NCBI GenBank assembly: GCA_019677205.1
Contig: JAAMXY010000932.1
Location: 1-10,917 of the forward strand
DNA from: Pinguiococcus pyrenoidosus
Taxonomy: Eukaryota > Sar > Pinguiophyceae > Pinguiochrysidales > Pinguiochrysidaceae
Reading direction: 5' to 3'
DNA: 10,917 nucleotides
Shown here: positions 1 through 6,810 of the stretch, one piece after another
Position numbering within the stretch: position 1 is the stretch's first letter
Layout of the letters: every line of letters begins with the position of its first letter
Position numbers and translations under genes: made by a program
The notes under the pieces: generated by a model
Told to the model about the DNA's origin: nothing
What the model saw: the letters and a program-made list of their open reading frames with translations, nothing else
The model's database searches: none

Positions 1-422
1 ATGAGAATCTGAAACGCCTGTGAAGAAGAAGACCGCACGAAGTTCCACAAACCTGAAACCCACAGGACGAGCCACTTCTCACTTCTCCCGAAGCTCCGGA
101 CCAGACTTCAGACTTGACAGTTCCGCCGTTCTCAAAGCTCAACCAATCTTCTGAATTTTCTGAAATTCTCTGAATTTTGCTGCAATTTTCTGAATTTTAT
201 AAATTCTCTGAATTCTCTGAGTTCGATGAAATAGTTCTTCATGCGTAGCACAGTCAGTGACCAATCAAGCTGAGACAATCTCAAACTTACCATCCCCTAA
301 TAATCCACGTGTGACGGCCACACACCCAATGAGACGCCATGAAAGTGGTAAGCGGATTTCGCGCGCCATTTTGTGCACAAAAGGCGCTTCAAACGCTTCG
401 AACCGCTTGGAATTTGGCCGCC
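1..422 (+). promoter_or_regulatory. Upstream region of the N-terminal methyltransferase gene
   Basis: I see no supported gene here. The stretch carries CCAAT pentamers at 143-147, 261-265 and 326-330, a CACGTG box at 306-311, and TTTCGCGCGC at 357-366, which fits the E2F-type consensus TTTSSCGC. An AT-rich degenerate repeat lies at 148-224. There is no clear TATA box at a sensible distance. Calling it promoter plus 5' leader is an inference from position and motifs; no transcript start can be placed. An in-frame upstream ATG at 339 would move the last 84 bases into the coding region. Confidence 0.4.
148..224. repeat. Degenerate AT-rich direct repeat, TTCTGAATT-like
   Basis: Variants of TTCTGAATT and TTCTCTGAATT recur about seven times in this stretch with irregular spacing of roughly 10-15 bases. 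The copies are imperfect, so this looks like an old, drifting simple repeat rather than a recent array. It lies upstream of the methyltransferase gene. No function is visible. Confidence 0.55.
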
Positions 423-1738
423 ATGGGTGGCAACGCGCCCCCAGATGCTGTCTCCAAAGAGCTGGTGCACGCCCTGAATTCCAAGCTGTGCGCACCCGAG
501 GGGGAGAGCACCGCGGGCGACTGGTATGAGGACCTTCACCACCTCTGGGCCTCTCAACTGAGTGACCAAGAGGAGAGCGGTCAGGTGAGCGCCTCGAGCG
601 TCCCAGCGGTGTCATCTGTTGGGTCTGCGTCAACTTCAAGAGACACAAGCAGAGACAGACAGACGATGCTGACGCGTTTGCGGCCTTTTGTGCAGCCAAA
701 GTGGTACTCCAAGGCGCTGGCGTACTGGGATAATGAGGAGAACTGTCCGCCGACGATCGACGGCGTATTGGGAGGCTTCGGCCATGTCAGCGGCGTGGAT
801 CTGGTCGCATCACGACAGTTTTTAAGGTGAGACGACTTTGATCAAACGGCGCCAGTGGCGTTTTCTGCGGAGGTTCTTAGCCGAGATCTTCCTCCCCCCC
901 TTGCTTTTGATGAATGCCAGCCAGTTGAGACTGCAGAATCCGCAGCTCGGGTCACAGAAGGCAGTGGAGTGCGGCGCTGGCATCGGACGAGTGGTCAAAG
1001 GCCTTCTGCTGGAGCACTTTGAGCACGTGGAGCTGGTGGAGCCGAGCCCCCGGCTGCTCAAGGCGGCGGAGGCGTACGTGGCGCCGTTTACGCAGAGATG
1101 CAGCTTCACTTGCATGGGTACGTGAAAGTGGAAGTGGAGGTGGAAGTGGAAGTGGAAGTGGAAGTGGAAGCAAAAGTGGAAGCGGAGAAGCGGAGAAGCG
1201 GAGAAGCGGAGAAGCGGAGAAGCGGAGAAGACGGGAAGCGGAAGCACTTTCCCGGGTTTCCTTTGTATGGGAATCGGGAAACAAGAAGCAGGAGAAGGTG
1301 CCAGAGGCAGGAAGAGATGATCCTAATCCCTCTTGCGACGACGGCATAGGGATGCAGGAGTACTCGCCGCCGGAGAGGAGCCTCGACTTGGTGTGGGTTC
1401 AGTGGGCCATTGGCCATCTCACCGATGCGGATTTTTTCTCCTTCCTGCGCCGCTGCGAACGCGCCTTGCGACCTGGCGGCGTCGTCTGCCTCAAGGAGAA
1501 TTGCTCCGCCAGCGGCCACCTTGTAGATAGCGAAGACAGCAGCATCACGCGGACCAAGGACTACTTCCAGCGCGTCTTCGAGCTGGCAAACATGGAGCTC
1601 GTCTTGGAGATGGAGCAGGAGCATTTCCCGGACGACTTGTACCCCGTGTTCATGTTCGCCATCCGCCCGAAGGCGGCAATCGAAAGCGACAGCCGACAGG
1701 AGCCCGTAGAAGCCAAAGAAGGAACCACCGGAGCCTGA
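423..1738 (+). CDS. Protein N-terminal methyltransferase, NTMT1/METTL11 type (4 exons)
   Basis: This SAM-dependent enzyme would methylate the alpha-amino group of proteins exposed after Met removal, classically on X-Pro-Lys N-termini. Exons: 423-584, 696-826, 921-1117 and 1350-1738 (292 aa). Introns are in phases 0, 2 and 1. Landmarks: the family N-terminal block with DGVLGGFGH at about 76-84; SAM loop VECGAGIGR at about 113-121; VQWAIGHLTD at about 180-189. His186, Asn214 and Asp226 keep the same mutual spacing (28 and 12) as human NTMT1 His140, Asn168 and Asp180. The start at 423 sits in GCCGCCATGG. An in-frame ATG at 339 would add 28 residues rich in Arg, Ala and Leu. I chose the acceptor at 920/921 for its pyrimidine tract and because the linker length then matches relatives; an in-frame acceptor after 872 would add 16 residues. 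The C-terminal ~20 residues are a polar tail. Family assignment is firm; exon edges are inferred. Confidence 0.9.
1118..1349 (+). repeat. Methyltransferase intron 3 with two-part minisatellite
   Basis: The intron runs from a GTACGT donor to a CATAG acceptor. From about 1126 to 1172 a 6-base unit (GTGGAA) repeats about eight times with few changes. From 1181 to 1230 an 8-base unit (AGCGGAGA) repeats 6.25 times without change. The 8-base unit is not a multiple of three, which agrees with an intronic rather than coding position. Splicing across it joins the residues FTCM and MQEYSPPE, as expected from relatives. Several long ORFs pass through the repeat on both strands and are by-products of it. 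Confidence 0.8.
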
Positions 1739-2109
1739 TTCCGCCGCCTACTCTACGTCGCTTCTGCCGAAAGCAAGAGACAGAGCGGGGCAAGAAGAGC
1801 AAGCACGCCCCTCTGCAGCCCGCTTCCCCCTCCCCCTTCTCCAAATTGACCGCCCTCTCAGCAATCCGATGTTGTCCTTTCCGCCAGGCTTTGGCACGGT
1901 CTGAAACTCCCTTCTTCTTTCGGCTTCGTTGAAGCTCGGCGGCCTTGACAGCGAGAGTGAACAGAGCACGACGCCAAATCAACTTCGAACGCTTCCATTG
2001 GCCCACGCTATTTTTGAATCAGTTTTACTTTCTTTTTGAGGTCTTCGCCTCCATTAATTAGCAGAAGGAAGCTGACACTCAGCAGTTGACGAAGACATTC
2101 GGACTGAAG
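1739..2109. other. Intergenic: methyltransferase 3' end and GPCR upstream region
   Basis: No gene is supported here. The left part is pyrimidine-rich and should hold the 3' UTR of the methyltransferase, though I see no AATAAA. The right part has an ATTGG (reverse CCAAT) at 1997-2001, about 109 bases before the receptor ATG, then a T-rich run and an AT-rich patch near 2051-2061. Minus-strand ORFs in the interval have Arg/Leu-rich, low-complexity translations and no recognisable family. Confidence 0.4.
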
Positions 2110-3556
2110 ATGCCAGACCGCCGGACCCGGACTCCCGAGTGGCTTGCCCCACCCGTGTGCGGCGCTTCCCAGGCGCCGGCCCTGGCTCTCGTGGCCAGTG
2201 GGGACAGCATGCTGAGGAACGAGTACAGTGGCGACTTTGGCGCGGCAGAACGATGGGTGCTGCTGCTGGTGGACTTGCTAGGCCTCTGTTTCAACGTCGT
2301 TTTCTTCGCGGCCATCTCGCGCAAGCGCTCTCTGCGGCAGAATCCGCAGTACTTCTTGCTGCTGCTCTGCTCGTTCCTCGACCTGGCGCACCTGGGCCAC
2401 GACACCGTGCTGGACCTGCTCATGCACATGGATCACTTCCGCTACCCCTGCCGGACGCAGAACTGCTGCGACGCCATGGGCACTCACACGCACTTCACGG
2501 TGGCGCTCCGCTTTCCGTGCCTGGCCATGATGGCCATGGACAAGTACTGCCAGGTGGCCAAGGGCCAGAACTGGCCGCTGCGCCAGATCGCCATCTGGGG
2601 CAGTGCGGCACTAGCCGGCTGGATCGTCGTGCTGTGCTTTCCCTTCTACGGCCTGGGCCGCATCTCGCTGGTGGCCGGCTACCAGTGCATGATGGACATC
2701 CGCCAGGCGTCGGAGCCCCGCAAGAACAGCCTGTCGGTAGTGTCCGCCTTCGTGGCGGCGGCGCAGATGTACTTCATCTTCGCGCCGTACTTCTGGATTC
2801 ACCAGCATCTGGTGGAGACCTACGAGGACCCGTTCTTCCAGCAGGGCAGCGGCGGTGCCCCTCGGCTGCAGCCTGAAGGCAAGTCAGGAGGCCTCTCCGG
2901 TATTCTCCGACACGTGATGGAGACGCTGAGAGCGCCGTGGAAAGTGCACAAAGTGTCGCCCTTGCAATCGCCGAGCGCTACCCTGCAGACGACGCAATTG
3001 ACGGTGAGGCCCTCCGCGAGCTCCGAGGCCAACCCCCGGGCAGTGCTGTCCGCACCAACCAAGGACAGCGCATCCGCTCGCCCCGTGCCGGCCTCCGGCC
3101 CCAGAGGCAAGATCTCGAGTGGCGCATCCAGCATGGTCACGTTCTCGGGTCTGGTGCCCTTCCGCGTCGCGCCGAAGCCGCGAGCGACGGAGTCCGATAG
3201 GAGAGCGCGCCTCAAGACCACCCAGAGTCTCTTTCGGGTATCCCTGACCATCACCTGTGCGACCGTCGCGGCCCATGGGCCGCTGGTCACGGCTCTGTTG
3301 ATCGGACCCCTGTTCGGCGTTCGGCAGCAATGGCAGGTAAGCCAAGACCGAGTTCGTGCTTTTGGTGTCGTTCTCGTCCGCGGAGAAGCCTCGAAGCGAC
3401 GTGGCGTACGAGTAAGCTTCTCCGCTTTCTTTCCTCAAGGGCTGGCACTTTGTCTTCTTGTTCCTGGCGCACATGGTGTCGGTGCAGAACCCGATCGTCT
3501 ACTGGGTCGCGGACCGGAACATCCAGAAGGCCGTGGCTCAGATGCTGGGAATGTGA
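2110..3556 (+). CDS. Class A (rhodopsin-like) G-protein-coupled receptor, 447 aa (2 exons)
   Basis: Predicted seven-helix plasma-membrane receptor; ligand unknown. Exons are 2110-3336 and 3440-3556, with a phase-0 intron just before TM7. TM1 about 47-69, TM2 78-104, TM3 127-149, TM4 158-181, TM5 207-233, TM6 373-399, TM7 411-432, then a short helix-8-like tail. Class A anchors fall at near-canonical spacings: Asn62 (1.50), Asp91 (2.50), D-K-Y 144-146 at the DRY site, Trp171 (4.50), Pro226 (5.50), Pro391 (6.50), NPIVY 426-430. Cys120 and Cys193 match the conserved TM3-ECL2 disulfide. Oddities: Arg3.50 is Lys, the CWxP Trp is His389, and position 7.43 is His420, so it is not a retinal-binding opsin. 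The third intracellular loop is about 140 residues and rich in Ser, Pro and basic residues. No signal peptide is obvious. The first ATG after an in-frame TAG (2059) is at 2110. Confidence 0.88.
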
Positions 3557-4076
3557 GCGCCACCGAGAGAGAAGCCTCGAGAGAGTATCAGACCAGCGGC
3601 AACGCCAAGAAAGAGAAGTGGTGAGATAGAGAGACGCAGAGAAATCGGAGGCGAGCGCGCAGATCTTACGGGGAGTGGGGAGCAAATCGAGCAAGCCATC
3701 GACGCCAAGTCAAACTATTTCCTCGAGCGGCTCGTCAAGCGCTCTTCTCCAAGCGCAACGGCATGGAGGGGAAATATCAAATCATCTCGAATCAAACTCC
3801 GCCTCAAAGTGCATCGCAGCAAATGCGACCAAAATCTCGCGGGCTCTCGCAGGCGCCGCAGAAGATGCTTTGCAACTTCTTTGTGACTTTTTTGCGACTT
3901 CTGTGCAGTCCTCGTCGGAGCATCATTGCAACGACACAAAAGGATTCAAGGCTGTGTCGAAGCAAAACCCGCACCACAAGCGTCTCTTCCAGTTCCAAAA
4001 GCCGTCCAAACGCTTTCCACTCTCTCCAGCGCTCCGCATCATTGCAGGTTCCGTTCGTCTTTGATCCGTCTCAGCT
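3557..4076. other. Intergenic, convergent gap between receptor and Cys-rich gene
   Basis: This 520-base stretch lies between the stop codons of two convergent genes and should contain both 3' UTRs. I find no conserved coding signal. A Ser-rich open frame runs from 3675 to 4064 (+) but opens with GTG and has no ATG near its start. A second (3763-4134, +) overlaps the 3' end of the Cys-rich gene on the other strand. Neither has family motifs or credible splice partners. No canonical AATAAA was seen. Confidence 0.4.
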
Positions 4077-4580
4077 CTACCTTGCATGCATGAACTCGTT
4101 GGCAGTCCGAATGCAGCAGTTCACGCGCGGATAGCACATGAGGCCGCAGAGCGCGAGCGCCTTTGGCACCGAGTTCGACAGCGGAAAGGCGCAGTCGCTG
4201 CCGATGCACAGCATCTGGGAGCTGTCGTCGGCGCAGCAAGTGTACGGCGCAAAGCAGTAGCGGTTCGTGGCGCAGCAGAAGCAGCAGGTGCCGACGCACA
4301 CGAGGAAGTCCGCTTTCTTGCCCAGGCTGTCCAGGTTGTCCACTTTCAGGTGCCGAGGAGTTGCGCAGCAGTCGAATTTGGGGTAAACGACGCAGCACGG
4401 CAGCAGTGTGCACAGCACGGGCACTGTCTCGTGCGCCGGAAACGCCACATCGCCCCCGACGCACAGGCACACCTGTAGCTCCGCCAGACAGCAGGTGTTC
4501 GGAGGCCAGATGAGGTACTCATTGACGCAGCAGCACGAAGTGCAGACAATCCACTCGGCTTTGTATTCGGCAACGACCAT
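4077..4580 (-). CDS. Cysteine-rich protein with internal duplication, 167 aa
   Basis: I do not recognise the family. The single-exon frame encodes 27 Cys in 167 residues (16%), many as CC or CCC. It consists of two copies of a 61-63 residue unit, at about 12-72 and 94-156. Both start VC, contain CC, N-x-Y and a P-x-TCC block, continue C-x-G-x-D-x-AFP then VP, and end YP-(K/R)-x-x-CC. The link between them (73-93) is charged and lacks Cys. No signal peptide or classical transmembrane segment is clear. The dense paired Cys could bind metal, form disulfides or be lipidated; none of these is shown. A GTAG at the stop codon (AAGGTAG) could in principle be a splice donor, but the second unit is already complete. 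Three TTTCCCGC motifs lie within 300 bases upstream. The start is the only ATG before the first unit. Confidence 0.75.
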   Translation of the reverse strand: MVVAEYKAEWIVCTSCCCVNEYLIWPPNTCCLAELQVCLCVGGDVAFPAHETVPVLCTLLPCCVVYPKFDCCATPRHLKVDNLDSLGKKADFLVCVGTCCFCCATNRYCFAPYTCCADDSSQMLCIGSDCAFPLSNSVPKALALCGLMCYPRVNCCIRTANEFMHAR

Positions 4581-5233
4581 TTTGGCGCGGGAAAAGGCGT
4601 TTGAATGCGCGCGGGAAACACGGATCGGTTGCTTTTTGGCGGATCGAAGAACTCAGCGAAGTTGAAGACTATCTACGCATATAAAACGCGCGTACGTGGC
4701 ACTTTGAGGCCGGAATGATTGGACAGCAATGAGTTTCGCTTCGGATTCTTAAATTTTTGCTGTGGAATTGATAAGCATGTATTATGATCGACCAAGTAGG
4801 TAATTGAGATATGACATGGGCAAATAAGGATGCTTTGTTTTGGCCGGCTGACTCCATCGTTACGGGCGGGAAAGAAGCAGAAGGACGCATGTATTGGACG
4901 ACGTATTTTTGATTTGTTCATGATCCAATCCTGAAGCCGCAGCCGTTCTTGACTCAACTACCGCCTCGTGCTGACGAGTATCATGGCTCAATAGGAACTC
5001 CAGAATCTTCTTTTTCCCTCATTATCCAGCTGTGACTCGAACACCCCAAATCCTGTGACGCTGTTGATTGGCCAAATCCGCAGATCCCTAGCTCCGCTGT
5101 TCTCTGCATCGCTTAGCTCTCTAGAAAGCTCCACTGCCCTTTGTACCCCGAAGACGCAGTCCGCCTCACTTTGCCCCTCAGTTTCCGCGCCGCACCGGCC
5201 TCCATCGTACATGTGGTGGCACCAGACGCGAAC
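4581..5233. promoter_or_regulatory. Divergent upstream region (Cys-rich gene / F-box-b5 gene) with E2F-type sites
   Basis: This 653-base gap separates two divergent starts. GCGGGAAA (TTTCCCGC on the other strand) occurs at 4588-4595 (GGCGCGGGAAAA context), 4611-4618 and 4866-4873. The first two lie 8 and 31 bases from the Cys-rich ATG. ATTGG motifs are at 4718-4722, 4893-4897 and 5067-5071. TATAAAA at 4680-4686 points toward the b5 gene but is over 500 bases from its start. About 4670-4850 is AT-rich. A short upstream ORF (ATG 5211, stop 5238-5240) overlaps the b5-gene ATG at 5234. No gene is supported inside the gap. Confidence 0.5.
4584..4618 (-). promoter_or_regulatory. Paired E2F-type sites next to the Cys-rich start
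   Basis: On the minus strand the two sites read TTTTCCCGCGCC (4595-4584) and TTTCCCGCGCGC (4618-4607). Both match the E2F/DP consensus TTTSSCGC, which is conserved in animals, plants and many algae. A third copy, TTTCCCGCC, lies at 4873-4865. I found no other TTTCCCGC on either strand of the window. E2F/DP binding and cell-cycle control are inference. Confidence 0.45.
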
Positions 5234-6670
5234 ATGTTGAATGGCGTAAGTGCGCTGTGCGCGTCTTGTCCGAATTTCGAAAGCGTCAAAGCATAACGCG
5301 CGCTCCTTTCGCCTGTGCTCTTCAGAACGAAACTCTTTGGAGTGACTTTGAACCCGTCATCATCGTGGTAAGTGCCGTCGAGAACGCCTCGAAGCTGTCA
5401 CGCGTTGCGCAGCGTCACCGTACGTCGGGTAGAAGAGGGTCTGGTGCGGCTTCCCAAGGGCGTGAAGAGGATGTCACTCCGAACCAGAAGGTGTCGGACA
5501 GTCGGCGTTTCCCTGGGTTTGGAGTGCAAGCGCCTGTATCTGCGCGTTCTTTGCGCGCGAAATGCGCCGAAAGCTCTGTCAGTCGCGACCTGGGAAGCCT
5601 GTGATACCGAGAGTTTCACGTCTTGTGTCGCACAGATGGCGTCAACGACGGTGCTGTACTACGCGCCCCTTGACACGGGCACTCCCTTGGAGTCCGTCTG
5701 TATCTTTAGCTTCCTGGTCCTGATCGGCATCACGCTGTACCGGAAGCAGCTGAGCGCGAACGCGGTGTACTTGGAAAGTGAGGAGAACGGATTGGTGGAC
5801 TCGGACGCGCGGAAGGCGGCGTTTCGCAGAGTAACGCTGGGGAAGCAGCGGTCGTTCCGGAAGAGAGTCAAGGTCTCCGGCCAGCTGACCGCCAAGAGGG
5901 TCGACTTGATTGGAAACGTGCCCAGAGAAGTGGGCATCTTGATCTGCCGCTTCGCAGGCAGCGACGCGACGCTGGTGCTGAGCAGCGTGTCGAAAAGCGC
6001 CAACAGCATCGCGGAAGCGGCCTGGAAGCCGCTCTGGCTGGACCGCTTCTCGCCGGCGTTGGGGTCTGACTTTGCCCTGGCAGCGGCGCGGAGGGACGGT
6101 GTCATTGGCGACGACTCGGCCGAGCCGCTGTGCAAGGTCCTGTACGACCGAACGTTCCACAACGACGAAGCCCCCGCCAAGCTGAGCCAGAAGCAGATCT
6201 TCTTCTACTGGGAGCTGTCCTTCCGGGAATGGATCCTTGCCAATGCGGACTCCGACGCCTACTGCGTCATCGCCCTGCACGACATCCTGCTGGATGTCAC
6301 GGACTTCATCGCAGAGCATCCCGGCTCCCCGGACACGTTGCTGGACTACTCGGGGATGGACGCCACCGACATGTTTGAGAAAGTAGGACACAGTCACTCG
6401 GCAAGGCGACTAATATCGACCTTGCCCAAGTTAGACCTCGGCCCGTGCCATGTGCCAATGAAGCTCGAGAAGGCGTACATGGACGAGCGGGCGACCATGC
6501 GAGCGTCCGTCCCCCGGTTGAGGCAGCTCATGACGGAGAAGGGGACCATGCTCCCCACTTGGGTTTACCTCGAGCCGTACAACGTTTGTGTGCCACAGCG
6601 GCGGTGGAAGCTGTGGAACGAGGGCACCAGCGAGTGGGCGTATGTAAATGAAAGCGGAGAAGGAATGTAA
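5234..6670 (+). CDS. Membrane-anchored F-box-like / cytochrome b5 domain protein, 362 aa (3 exons)
   Basis: Proposed exons: 5234-5245 (four codons), 5326-5367 and 5636-6670, all phase 0, with GTAAGT donors and CAG acceptors. A shorter form could start at the ATG opening exon 3 (344 aa). The N-terminus has an N-E-T sequon, then one hydrophobic span at about 38-53 followed by basic residues, so a single membrane anchor is likely. An F-box-like helical segment (VPREVGILICRF...W..LWLDRF) lies at about 112-156. The cytochrome b5 fold is at about 227-280: HPGS with His246 and GHS with His270, 24 residues apart as in the b5 axial pair (39/63), with SGMDATDMF between. Heme binding is therefore likely. 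The C-terminal ~80 residues are Trp/Tyr-rich and unrecognised. F-box proteins usually recruit SCF targets; that role is inference and the F-box match is weaker than the b5 match. TGTAAA overlaps the stop codon. Confidence 0.8.
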
Positions 6671-6810
6671 AGAATGTAGATACCAACTCAAGAAGCGCAA
6701 CCATCCATGATTCGGACACCAAAAAACAAGAGATGCTTCTGCTCCTGACACTTGTGGGGCGTACTTGGGACCGCGCTCATTCCCCACAAGAAACGCTGCT
6801 GCACGAAGAT
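6671..6810. other. Convergent 3' gap between b5 gene and exonuclease gene
   Basis: The stop codons of the forward b5 gene and the reverse exonuclease gene are 140 bases apart, so both 3' UTRs are short or overlap as antisense tails. No gene or clear AATAAA is seen. TGTAAA at the b5 stop resembles the TGTAA poly(A) signal of green algae, but a single occurrence is not evidence of lineage. Confidence 0.4.

Noticed and set aside
827-872. A 46-base second methyltransferase intron (acceptor at 871-872)
   Set aside because: It is in frame, but gives a linker twice the length seen in relatives and lacks a pyrimidine tract. The acceptor at 919-920 fits both criteria better and gives a 94-base intron.
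1106-1624. Long minus-strand ORF opposite the methyltransferase
   Set aside because: It contains Ser-Thr and Ser-Pro-Leu-Leu-Arg-Phe repeats produced by the intron minisatellite and mirrors a conserved gene on the other strand.
3675-4064. Forward ORF whose translation starts like an N-myristoylated GSKSSKPS protein
   Set aside because: It opens with GTG, has no ATG near the start, is Ser-rich low complexity and lies in a convergent intergenic gap without splice signals.
4023-4084. Possible continuation of the Cys-rich gene past a GTAGAG donor at its stop
   Set aside because: The donor is conceivable, but no downstream exon extends the Cys pattern and the second unit is already complete.
4680-4686. 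TATAAAA as a TATA box for the b5 gene
   Set aside because: It is about 550 bases from the ATG and no transcript start can be tied to it; it sits in an AT-rich stretch where it could arise by chance.
5257-5604. Forward ORF reading through exon 2 of the b5 gene into intron 2
   Set aside because: No ATG start, and the part beyond the GTAAGT donor has no conserved features. It is best explained as intron read-through.
5372-5635. Upstream extension of the b5 open frame
   Set aside because: It lacks an ATG start, is Arg-rich and lies between a GTAAGT donor and a CACAG acceptor, so it is intron 2.
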